Assembly: GCA_026393835.1 (NCBI GenBank)
Contig: JAPKZK010000033.1
Location: forward strand, 1 to 47,047
Source: Candidatus Aminicenantota bacterium
Lineage (GTDB): Bacteria; Acidobacteriota; Aminicenantia; UBA2199
Direction: 5' to 3'
DNA: 47,047 nucleotides
A program made the translations under genes and the position numbers. This document shows positions 1 to 12,200 of this stretch, one piece after another. The notes below the pieces were generated by a model. It was given only the letters and a program-made list of their open reading frames with translations. It ran no database searches and was not told the DNA's origin. The first letter of the stretch is position 1; each line of letters starts with the position of its first letter.

Positions 1-234
1 ACAAAAAATTTTGGAAAGCCTAAACATAAACATCAAGGTAGAGAAAAACTCATTTTAGGGTAAGGACAGGAGGGACGGAAATGATTTCATAGAGATCATT
101 TCCAGGTGCGTCCGCAAATAACTAGGAAACTCGGGCTAGAAAGAAAGGCTATTGGAAAATTACGTCCCCTTCCTCTTAAAATGCAAAGGGCAGACACGGT
201 GGTCTGCCCCTACAACAATCAAAACAAAATAGGA
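1..234. other. Non-coding region downstream of the giant gene
   Basis: I see no gene here. Two hairpins stand out. One has 9-bp arms, GGAAATGAT at 77-85 and ATCATTTCC at 95-103. The other has 8-bp arms, GGGCAGAC at 188-195 and GTCTGCCC at 202-209, and is followed by CCTACAACA. The second kind of G/C-rich palindrome ending in CCCCTACA is familiar as an interspersed repeat in many bacterial genomes. Read on the minus strand it lies 26 bp past the giant gene's stop and is followed by a loose T-rich stretch, so it may also end transcription. Confidence 0.5.
188..209 (-). repeat. Short palindrome, possible terminator of the giant gene
   Basis: An 8-bp perfect stem with a 6-nt loop (ACGGTG on the plus strand). 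On the minus strand it follows the stop codon of the 5717-aa gene by about 26 bp, and TTTGCATTTT follows it. The T-run is broken, so the terminator role is tentative. It could simply be a dispersed REP-like palindrome. Confidence 0.4.
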
Positions 235-3200
235 TTATTTGTTTATCCTGATTTTTATTTTCTTTACGTCTTCCTTATAAAATAACTGGGTTTCGCTAAT
301 CTTGATCCACTCCTGCCACATCTCGGGCAAATTCCGGAAAATGAACCGGCCATCCTTGCTTGTAACAACCTGTTTATCTTTGGCGCTAAGCGTAACCGCC
401 GACGGCCTGATTTCATTGTTATCATACTCGCCATTACCGTTCTCATCGATGTAAACGAAACCGGCGACGGTTTTGCACGGGATCAGCCCGAAATAGATTT
501 CCCCGACATAATGCCGGTTCACTAACCGCGTGGGATTCTCTGTCAACAGGAAATTGGGCGGGATGGATTTGAGTTCCACCTGGACACCTTCATGCTCATT
601 GCCGGCCAATACACTGAACCGACCTTCGGCGTCGCTGCGCAAAATTCGACCGCGGGTGTCTTTGATCAAGATATTGGGTATCCCCGGCTCGCCGACATCT
701 TTAACGCCGTTGACATTCCTGTCCTCGTAGACCAACCCCTGGATAACGGTATAAGGGGTAATGCGTAACCGCTGCATGGCCTCGGTATCCTGGCACCGGT
801 CCCCGGCCCCGGTCTCCGGCCCGAAATCCTGGAACCCCTGCCGTCCATCGGCGTATATGGTTCCATCGATGAAATCATAGTTGAAATCATAAGGCACAAA
901 CGCCTGGTACGTGTAATCCAGGACAGCGCCTTCCACCAGTCCGCCGTAACGCCACTGGAAATCGCCCAAAATGTCAAGCCCGTCAACCACCTGGCTCCCT
1001 GCGTACAACAAGGGCGGGGTAAAAGCGGATTTGAGATACAACGCCGGGATATCGCGGGCGGCCCCGAAACCCTGCGGACAGACGTTGGCCACATTGACTT
1101 TAAAGGTCAATATATCCCCGGGCTCGGCTTCTTCACGGGGGTCCTCTTTGAACACCTGGTACTCCTGCGACGGCAAGGTGACAAACTTACGGTCATCATT
1201 GTTCTCCACCCCCCACTCGTTTTCCAGTAGGTAAGTAAAGAAATTTAATGTGCGCTTAAAGCGGAAATCATCGGTGTCCCGTGCGGCCAACAGGAAAAGT
1301 ATGAATTGCTGAGGCTCATGATGGTAAATCAATCCTTTTTCAATGTTTTCGATGCGGTCGGATTTGGGGAATACGGCATCCCTGTCCCAATGCCTGGCCA
1401 GATTTTCCTCGGATTCGCGGATTTTGTCGGCCTTGTCCTTCAACATTCTCCTACCGATGACGTCGGCGGCGCCCAAAGAAACCTTCGAATCTTTGGCGTC
1501 CACCAGTTCCTTGATCTCTTTCTTAAAATATGGAACCAATTCCGGTACGGCATCCAGGAAAATAAGGTCTTCCGGTGCAATCGGCCCGGCGGCGGTTTCG
1601 AGCCGCGGCGCCAGGAACCGGCGATCCTTTTCAGCGGGGAACAGGTGGAAATATTTTGCCATAGTCATTTTTGAAGCCGGTTCTTTGGAGGGGATAAGGG
1701 TGATACGGTCTGTTTCCCGGTCGATATGGATATCGAATTTCTCCGGGACGTAACCGGCCTCCTGGAATTTTTCCACGATGCGGGCCTGGTAAGTCATCAG
1801 GTTGCGCACGGTTTCCGCATACCGGCCGTCGCCGTCACCCTGCACATAGAGTTTCTCAGCCAGGAGATAATTGGCCAGGGTTTCCGTGGAGAACCGCGTC
1901 CCGGAATTTAAGGGTTCCATGGAGAACTCGCCCTGTTTGGGCCCTTTCACGGCGATATTGTCGAAAGCCAGCAGGGTGCTGCCGTCGATAGCCAGGATGC
2001 CGGCGCCGCTTTTCAGCAGGGCATCGACGTATTCTTTGCCGGTTTGCCTAAAGCTGCGACCCTCTTCTTTAACGACCCGCTCGTTGTCCGCCGCCAGGAC
2101 GCCGCCGTAATATTGCAGCGCAAAGGATAACGCGGCAATACGGGAAGCGCCGGTCTCATAACCGGGGGATAGGATTTTGGAGAAAGTCCGCGGGATCAGG
2201 TTTTCGCCCAGGGGCCTTACCTGGGTGGAATGGACCACGGCGTCCCTGGAAAAGACGGGCGCTATGCTTTGTTTTGCCCTGGTGAACGACAGGATGGGCA
2301 GCAGAGGTTCAGTGAAAGGATAATTTTTCAACAGGCTGTATAAGGGGTTGCCCATATTGAGGTTGCGCTTCTTGAGGAAAAGCCCGACTTCGTCGAATAT
2401 CCTGTACAATATGGTGGCGTTTTGTTCCTGCTCAGCGGGTTCCCGGGTGTCGAAGGAGAGCACCAGTGACGCGATGCCCTGCAAGGTTAATTTGAAGGTA
2501 AAATCGGGCTGCACATCGGCCAGGATACCGGAATCCTTCATATAGTATTTCTCTTTCATCCGGTCCTTGATCTTATTATAAAGCGTGCCCCCGGCTTTGT
2601 AATCGACGGCCGCTGCCAGGGCGTAATCATGGAGATTATTCAATTGAAGGGATTTGGTTTTTGTCCGTGTTTGTCCGTGTTGTGGACGCGTGTCCGTGGC
2701 TAAAATCTTTTCAAACTCCTGTACTTTGGCTTTGGCTTGTTCGGTTTGACCGGCTTGCAGCAGGGCCAGGGTGAAAATAAACTCTTCACGGAGATTGGCC
2801 GGGTCGAACTCTTTATTGTCGATGGGTTTTAACAGTTTCCCCAGTTTTTCTTCCAGTCCGGCGGCGGCGTTGAAACCGTTCTTATTCAATTCCACCATGG
2901 AGAGGTACAGGGCGGCGTTGTCAAAAAGCGTGGCTTTGTCGTCCAGTTTCTTTATATTTTCCTTGATGGCTTTGCGCACGTCGGTAATCGGTTCGGTTGT
3001 TTCGCCTTCCCCGGCTTTTTCTTTCTTTTTCTCTATAATTTGCCAACCGTGGGGCAGGTCGTCGATAAAGGAGGCCAGGAAATCCAGCTTCATGTTAATG
3101 ATGCCGCGTAATTTTTGCCCTATGTCTTCCCGTTTCTCAATTTTCAGGGTTTCATTGAGGGCCAGCAGTTCGAAACCTACCTGGGAAGATGTCATGGTTT

Positions 3201-6200
3201 CCTGCACCAGGTGGCGCAGCCAGCGTTTTTCCTGTTTATTTTTATCGTCCTGTTCCGGGTAAGCGCCGCCGTAGGAAAGCCAGAGCGTGCCGTCGGGCAG
3301 TGTGAGACCCAGGCGCGAACCGAAGTAGAATTCTTCGACAGTGGAACGGGCGTAGTTTTGGAGCCGTTCCTTAACAAAGAGCGGCATGGATTCTTTTTCC
3401 AGTGGGTCGTCTTTCCAGAGATTCAGGGAGGCATAGACGGTAAACATGGCCGATTCGGTGTGGAAGTAAGGTTCGATAAAGGAAAGCGGGCCTTCGGGCC
3501 AATGGAAGGGGGCCATGAGTCCGGCCTGGGCGTCGAGGCAGCAGTTGGCCCCGGGTTCCCGTGTAACCACGGTGCAGCATTGGACGCTGTCTGTGGTAAC
3601 GGTTTTGACGTCGCCTTTTACCACGGCCGAGGCCCGGGCCTTATTGCAGTAGCGGCCCGGATCGATGTCCGCATCGGCCACGGCGGTGTATACCAGGGTG
3701 AATCCGGAACCCCGGGCCACGTCGCCGATCTGCCACACCAGGGGATTTCCCAACTGCGGGTCCGCGATTTTCTGGCCGGACAGCGTAGAGGAACCGGCAA
3801 CATAGCGGAACTTTTCCGGCAGGAAATCTTCCACCATCACATTGGCAAGATCGGTTTCGCCGGTGTTGATGATTTGAATTTCGAATTTGAAAAGGCCGCC
3901 CGGTTGGAGTCCGGCGGGACAGGTTTTACTGATTTTCAAACCGGGTTCGCCGCCGGCGGGTGGGCAATTGACCGTCGCCAGTCGCTCATTGTTACTGCCG
4001 TCGCATTCGCAAACGGATTTCCTGTCATCCAGCACAAAGCGGAACGTGAGGTCTTTGCCTTTGGGGAATATCCCGGTGGTAAAGGTTACCTGTTTAGTTT
4101 CCCCTTTGGCCAGGCTAAATTGTTCTGAATATATTTCGTTCCCATCGGGTCCGTAGACAACCCATTGGACGCCGGTTGCATCGCCGTGACCCCGGTTGGA
4201 CACAACGGCGTTAAAGGTAATGGAGCCGTTGGCGTTGCAGGTCCAATCGACGCTGTCCATCAGCAGGTCCGGTTCGTTGGCAGACTCTGTCCAATGAAAG
4301 GTATTGTTGGTGGGTTCGATATCGCACACGGCGCCGGTTATATTCATGGAGACCGTGTATTCAGTGGACGCGGTAGAGCAGTCGAAAGTCCACTGATCCA
4401 GCGTTACAGTGCCGGAAGCGTTTTGATCCAGGGGCAGCTTGCCGCCGATGGAACTATAAGAAACTGTCCGGGATTGACCCGTGGTATCGGTAAAATTAAT
4501 ATTGAAATCACTGGTTTGTGCGCCGCAGCCGTCGTTGCCAATGGTCAACCGGAGTTGGCGCCGGCCGTCGGCGGAGCAGACAGGTTCGAAGGATTTAACC
4601 GTTAAATCCGGGTAAACAAGACGGCAGGTGGTGAGGATTTGATTATTGTCCGGGGTGCATTCGCAGATGTTGTCCTGCGAATCGATGGTAACAGCAATAT
4701 TATTAAATTCGCAGGTATAGGGTTTGGCGTTAAAACCGCGGGTCCAGTCGATGGTAACGTTGGCGGACTCTCCCGGCGCCAAAGGCAGTTTCCCGCCCAG
4801 GTCGGCGTGGTAGAGTTTCTCAGCAGACCAGCCGTTACCGTCGTTAACCCGGATGCTGAAATCCTGGGTAACGGGTTTCCCGCCGCTGCTGCGTACTGTG
4901 ACAGTGAAAATGCCTTTAATAGTTCCATCCGGTTGGCAGGAAGTCGTAACCGTGACGGCTTCGGCCTGGAGGTCGAGGCAATCCGAGGTTTTATCGGTGC
5001 AAAGGGTATTGTTGGTCCCGTCCCATTCGCAGATACGGCCATCGTAATCGGCTTCCACCAGGATGGACACATTGCAGTTGGAGGAACTGGTACAGAAATT
5101 GGCGGCGATATCGTGGGCGGTTATGGTAAAGGTCTGGGTTCCGCCGGCAGAGCGAATCCTTGCCCCGGTCAGGGTTTCCGTCCATTGGGCCACCTGGCTG
5201 CCGGTGCAGCCGGTGTTATTGAATAGGGTAAAACGCATATCCACGCTGCCGTTAAAATTCGGGCCGCAGCCGCGGTTGCCCAGGGTGACGCCGCCGGACA
5301 CACGGATATTGCCGTCGCCCACGCAGTTAACACTCAAAGCCTCGGCGTCGACGACGATATCGGGGATGAGCATGGATTGCGTGGATACGCCGGTATTGTC
5401 CGTGCCGTCGCATTCGCAGATGAGGTTATCCGGGTCAATGACGGCGGTGAAATTGCAAGTACAGGTAACAATGCCGGAAGTAAAGTAGAAGAAGACCTCT
5501 TTGGTTTCTCCCGCGGCCAGGTCAACCACCTGGTCGTTAAAGGTTAACCCGCAGTCTGATGAAAGCCGTACCACTGCGCCGGAAACAGCGCCGCACCCGG
5601 TGTTGCTCACCGTGACCGTCGTGCCGGTGAGGCCGCCGTCGCGCCGGCAGATAACCTCGCTGGCCACTGTGTTGATTATTAAATTGGGTATGGCGATGGT
5701 TCTATCGCTGCACAGGGTGTTGTTGGTCCCGTCGCTCTCGCAGATGACGGCGGGATAGTCTGCCTCGATGTTAAGGGACACCCGGCAATCGGTAGCATTG
5801 GCGCAGAAATTGGCGGTCACATCGTGGGGGGCGATGGTAAAGGTCTGGGTCCCGCCGTTGGCGGGGATGTTGACGCCGGTCAGGGTTTCGGTCCACTGGG
5901 TCGCCTGGCTGCCGCTGCACCCGGAGTCGTTATGAAGGGTGAAGCGGACCGGGATATCGGCGGTCAGGTTGGAACCGCAGCCGTTGTTTTGCAGGGTAAC
6001 GCCGCCGGATATGCTGAACTGACCGTCCCCGGTGCAGGTGAAAACAGTATTGTCGGCCTGAACCACGATGTCCGGGATATCCACCGGTTTATTATCGGCG
6101 CAAAAGGTATTATTGGTCCCGTCGCTTTCGCAAATAGAATCGGTATAATCGGCTTCTACCCGGATGGAAACCCGGCAATTGGTGGAGTTGGTCGCCAGGT

Positions 6201-9200
6201 TGGTAATGACGTTGTGGTTGGAAATAGTAAAAACCTGGGTTCCACCGCCGGCGGTAATATTGACACCGCTGAGGGTTTCGGTCCACTGGGACAGCGTGTT
6301 GCCGCTGCACCCGATGTTATCGAATAAGGTAAAGCGCACCGGGATAGCGGCGGCGAGGTTGGAGCCGCAGCCGCTGTTGGTCATGGCGACGGTTCCTGAA
6401 ACCGTTACCTGGCCGTCGGCGGCGCAGGAAACAGCCAGGGCATCCCCGCTGACCCGGATATCCGGGATATCGATATTCTTATCCGCGGTGCAGTAATCGT
6501 TATTGGTCCCGTCGCATTCGCAGATGGAGTCGTTGTAATCCGCTTCCACCCGCAGGGAAACCCGGCAATTGGTGGAGTTGGTCACAAGATTGGTGGTGAT
6601 ATTATGAAGCGCAATGCCGATGGTCTGGGTTCCGCCGCCGGGTGCGATATTGACGCCGGACAGGGTTTCAGTCCATTGGTTGATGACGCTGCCGCCGCAA
6701 GCGGTGTTATCGTATAGGGTAAATTGCATGGGCACATTGGCGGTGAGATTGGAACCGCAGCCGTGGTTGCCCAGCGTAACCGAACCGGATATGGTTACCT
6801 GGCCATCATCGGCGCAGGCAACTGCCAGCGTATCGTTTTCCACGGTGACATCCGGTACATCCAGAGCAAAGGCGGTGGAAGTCAGGCTATTATTAGCGCC
6901 GTTGCATTCGCAGATAGCGTCATCCGGGTCGATGACCGCGGTAAAGGTACAACTGCAATTGGGGCAAGTGGGCGTATACGTAAAGATCACATTGGTATTG
7001 GCCCCGGCAGCCAGGTTCACCGTTTGATCGGCGAACACGTAACCGCAGGAAGAAGTCAAACGCACCACCGCGTTATTGGCGGCGGCGCAGCCGGTGTTGC
7101 CGACGTTTACCGTAACCGTGCCCTGGAAACTGCTGTCATTGGCGCAGGTGGAAGTGGGGGTCACGCTGTTGACGGTTAACTCGGGGATAGTAATGGTTTT
7201 ATCGGAACAGCGTTCATTATCGGTTCCATCGCTTTCGCAAATGGAAGCGGTGTAATCGGCTTCGATGCGCAGGGAAACCCGGCAGCCGGTGGAATTGGCG
7301 CACATATTGGCTATATGATTATAAGCCGTGATGGTAAAGGTTTGGGTTCCGCCGCCGGCAGGGATGTTGACGCCGGAAAGGGTTTCGGTCCACTGCGTTA
7401 CCTGGTTCCCGCCGCAGCCGGTGTTATCATACAGGGTAAAACGTACCGGCACATTAGTAGTAAGATTGGAACCGCAGCCGTTGTTGGCTAAAGTTACTGT
7501 CCCGGAAACCGTAACCTGGCCGTCAGCCGAGCAGGTAACGGTTAAGGCGTCGGACGGTACTTCGATATCCGGGATATCCACGGCTTTATTATCGGCGCAG
7601 TAAGTGTTGTTGGTCCCGTCGCTTTCGCAAATGACATCGTTATAATCGGCTTCCACGCGCAGGGAGACCCGGCAATTGGTGGAGTTAGTTACCAGGTTGG
7701 CGGCCACGTTGTGGCCGGTAATGGTAAAAACCTGCGTTCCCCCACCGGCGGCGATATTCACTCCGCTGAGGGTTTCGGTCCACTGGGATAAGGTGTTGCC
7801 GCTGCATCCCGTGTTATCGTATAAGGTAAAGCGCACCGGGATATTGGCATTAAGATTGGAACCGCAGCCGCTGTTGGTCATGGTGACGGTTCCTGAAACC
7901 GTTACCTGGCCGTCGCCGGCGCAGGCAACGCCCAGCGCATCCCCGGTGACCCGGATATCCGGGATATCCACATTTTTATCCGCCGTGCAGTAATCGTTAT
8001 TGGTCCCGTCGCATTCGCAGATGGAATCGTTGTAATCCGCTTCCACGCGCAGCGAGACGCGGCAATTGGTGGAATTGGTCACGAGATTGGAAGTAATATT
8101 ATGGGCTGAAATACTAATAGTCTGTGTCCCGCCACCCGGGGCGATGTTGACCCCGGACAGGGTTTCGGTCCATTGGTTGATAACGCTGCCGCCGCAAGCG
8201 GTATTATCGTAAAGGGTAATCTGCACCGGCACATTGGCGGTGAGATTGGAACCGCAGCCGTGATTGCCCAGCGTAACCGTCCCGGTTACGGAAACCTGGC
8301 CGTCGTCGGCGCAGGTGACGGTTAAGGCATCGCCTTCCACGGTGACATCCGGTATATCCAGAGCAAAGGCAGCGGAAGTAAGACTATTATTGGCGCCGTT
8401 GCATTCACAAATGGCGTCATCCGGGTCGATGACGGCGGTAAAGGTACAACTGCAGTTGGGGCAGGTGGGGGTATAGGTAAAGATCACGTTGTCATTTGCG
8501 CCCATGGCCAGGTTCACGGTTTGATCGGCGAACACGTAACCGCAGGAAGAAGTCAAACGCACCACCGCGTTATTGGCGGCGGCGCAGCCGGTGTTGGAAA
8601 CATTCACCGTAACCGTGCCCTGGAAATTGCTGTCGTTGGCGCAAGTAGAGGTGGGCGTCACGCTGTTGACGGTTAATTCGGGGATAGCAATGGCTTTATT
8701 GGAACAGCGCTCATTATCGGTTCCATCGCTTTCGCAAATGGAAGCGGTGTAATCGGCTTCGATGCGCAAAGAAACCTGGCAGCCGGTGGAATTGGCGCAC
8801 AGGTTGGAGGTTATATTATAGGGTGTAATGGTCAGTGCTTGTGTACCGCCGCCGGCAGGGATGTTGACGCCGGAAAGGGTTTCGGTCCACTGGGCCACCT
8901 GGTTGCCGCCGCACCCGGTGTTATCATACAGGGTAAAGCGTACCGGCACATTAGTAGTAAGATTGGAACCGCAGCCGTTGTTGGCTAAAGTAACCGTGCC
9001 GGAAACCGTAACCTGGCCGTCAGCCGAGCAGGCCACGGTTAAGGCGTCGGTGGGTACTTCGATATCCGGGATATTTACGGCTTTATTGTCCGCGCAATAG
9101 GTATTATTACTGTTATCGGATTCGCAAATGCTGTTGGTATAATCCACTTCCACCCGGATGGAAACATGACAATTGGTGGAGTTGGTCACCAGGTTGGAAG

Positions 9201-12200
9201 TAAGATTTTGTGGGGTAATGGTGAACACCTGGGTTCCACCGCCTGCGGCGATATTCACGCCATTGAAGGTCTGGGTCCACTGGAGTAATTGATTCCCGCT
9301 GCACCCTGTATTATCGAGAAGGGTAAAGCGCACCGGGATATTGGCATTCAAATTGGAACCACAGCCGCTGTTGGTCATGGTGACGGTTCCCGAAACCGTT
9401 ACCTGTCCATCGGCGGCGCAAGCAACGCCCAGGGTGTCGGCGGTGGCATGGATATCCGGGATATCCACATTCTTATCGGCCGTACAGTAACTGTTGTTGG
9501 TTCCGTCGCATTCGCAGATGGAGTCGTTGTAATCCGCTTCCACGCGCAGGGACACCCGGCAATTGGTGGAATTGGTTACGAGATTGCCGGTAATCGTGCG
9601 GTTCGTAATGGTAAACGACTGGCTCCCGCCCCCGGCGGCGATATTCACGCCGCTGAAGGTCTGGGTCCACTGGTCTATTTGGTTGCCGCCGCACCCGGTA
9701 TTATCGTAAAGGGTAATCTGCACCGGCACATCGGCAATAAGATTGGAGCCGCAGCCCCGGTTGCCCAGCGTAACCTGGCCGGATACGGTCACCTGCCCGT
9801 CGGCGGCGCAGGCCACCGCCAGTGTATCGGCATCCACGGTGACATCCGGTACATTCAAGTTAAAGGCCCCGGAAGTGAGGCTATTATTGCCGCCATTGCA
9901 TTCGCAAATGACATTCGCCGGGTCGATGACGGCGGTAAAGGTACAACTGCAATTGGGACAGGTGGGCGTATAAGTAAAGGTCAGGTTGGCGTTGGCGCCC
10001 ACGGCCAGGTTCACGGTTTGATCGCTAAACACGTAACCGCAGGAAGAAGTTAAGCGCACCACGGCATTATTCGCCGCTCCGCAGCCGGTGTTGGAGACAT
10101 TCACCGTGACCGTGCCCTGGAAATTGCTGTCATTGGTGCAGGTGGAGGTGGGCGTCACGCTGTTGACCCGGAGGTCCGGCAGGGTGGAGGTGTAGGTTTC
10201 GGAACGGGTATTGTTGGTCCCGTCGCATTCGCAAACCGCATTCGTGGCGTCCGCCGTGGCCGTAAACAAGCAGTCGCAGTCCGTGCAATCGGCCCAGGAA
10301 CCGCTAACATTAAAAGTAACCGTGGTGGTGGCGCCAGCCGCCAGGTTGGCCACGGTCTGGTTGGTGAAAGTCAAGCAGCCGTCCGTGGCCAGGGAAACCT
10401 GGAAATTGGCCGCATTACCGACGCCGCGGTTATATATGGTAACAACCACATTGCCGGAGATGTTGTCATTGGCGCAAGCGATATTGCTGAAATCGATATC
10501 GTTTACCACCAGGTCCGGCAGGGTAGAATTATACGTTTCAATACGGGTATTGTTGGTCCCGTCATATTCGCACACCACCGAGGTGGGGTCCACCGTCGCG
10601 GTGAACTGGCACGCGGCAGCGGTGCAATCGGCCCACGAACCGCTAATATTAAAAGTAAGAGTCGTGGAAGCCCCGGCGGCCAAAGAAACCACGTTCTGGT
10701 TGCTAAAACTAAGACAACCGTCCGTGGCCAACGATACCTGGAAATTATTGGCCGTACCGCATCCCTGGTTGTTGACCGTAACCCGGACATTACCGGAGAT
10801 ATTGTCACTGGCGCAGGAGATATTGCTGAAATCGATGTCGGTGATAGTCAGGTCAGGCACTGGGGAAGTATAGGCAGCAGCGGCCAGGGAATTGTTGGTC
10901 CCGTCGCATTCGCAAATAACATTATCCGGGTCAACGGCGGCGGTAAAGATACAGGTACAGGCTGCAATGTTTGGTGTAAACGAGAAGGTCAGGGTGGTGG
11001 AAGCCCCGGCGGCCAGGGCGGCCACGGTCTGATCGACAAAAGTATAACCGCAATTGGAGGTAAGCCGCACCGGGATGTTATTGGCCGCGCCGCAGCCGTT
11101 GTTATTGACCGTAACAAGTACGGTCCCGGTTAGGCTGCCGTCGGATGTACAGGTAATGGAAGGAGTGACTGCCGTAATACGCACGTCAGGGACACTCACG
11201 GTTTTGTTGGCGCACCTTGAATTATTACCGCCGTTGCATTCGCAAATGACTGCGCCCGGGTCGGCCTCGATGCGCAAGGACACCTGGCAGCCGGTGGAAT
11301 TGGTGCAAATATTGGTAATAATGTCGCGGTTGGTAATGGTTAAGACCTGGCTGCCGCCGGCAGCAATATTGACGCCGGCAAAGGTTTCCGTCCACTGGGC
11401 CACCTGCACGCCGCCGCAATTGATATTGGAAAAAAGCGTAAAACGGACCGGCAAGTTCCCGGCCACCGCGGCATTACATCCCGTGTTGGCAATAGTGGCC
11501 GTTCCCGAAACCCGGACCTGGCCGTCCTGCAAGCAGGTTACAGTAAGCGTGTCGCCGGTGGTCTGGAGGTCGGGAATAGAAACGACTTTATTTGGGGCGC
11601 AGTAGCTATTATTGGCGTTGCTGCATTCGCAGATGGCGTTGGTGTAATCCAGTTCGACGCCGATGGCCACCTGGCAGCCGGTGGAGAGGGTGCATAGGTT
11701 GCGGTTCAGGGTGCGGTTGATGGCAAAAGTCTGGGTGCCGCCGGCCGGGATATTGACGCCTGCCTGGTTAAAAACAAGATTGCCGTTAGGGTTGGCGGGG
11801 TTGCAGACGGCATTGTTGTTGTATACACGGATGCGGATGGGGATGTTGGTCGCGAAGTTGGCCCCGCAGCCATCGTTGGCAACCACCAGGTTACCCTGGA
11901 TGCGAATCTGCCCATCGACTGAACAGCTAATGGCCAGGGTGTCGCTGACCACCCGCAAATCAGGGAGGGTAAAGTTCTTATCGCTGCACCGGGTATTATC
12001 GGTCCCGTCGCATTCGCAAATGACATTGGTATAATCCGCCTCGCTGCGGATGGAAAACTGGCAGCCGGAAGCGCTGGTGCAGGCGTTCCCCGCGATGTCA
12101 TAATTGGTTATGGTAAAAATCTGCGCGGCCCCGGCGGCGATGTTGACGCCGGTGAAGGTCTGGGTCCACTGGGCCACCTGGGCGCCGGTGCACCCGGCCC

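Noticed and set aside
3115..4128. 337-aa open frame on the plus strand opposite the giant gene
   Set aside because: It is antisense to well-supported DUF11/CARDB sequence, has no recognisable family or ribosome site, and reflects codon bias of the repeats.
9289..10053. 254-aa open frame opposite CARDB repeats
   Set aside because: A Gly/Ile/His-rich shadow of the repeat array; similar frames recur at each repeat as expected of antisense of periodic coding DNA.
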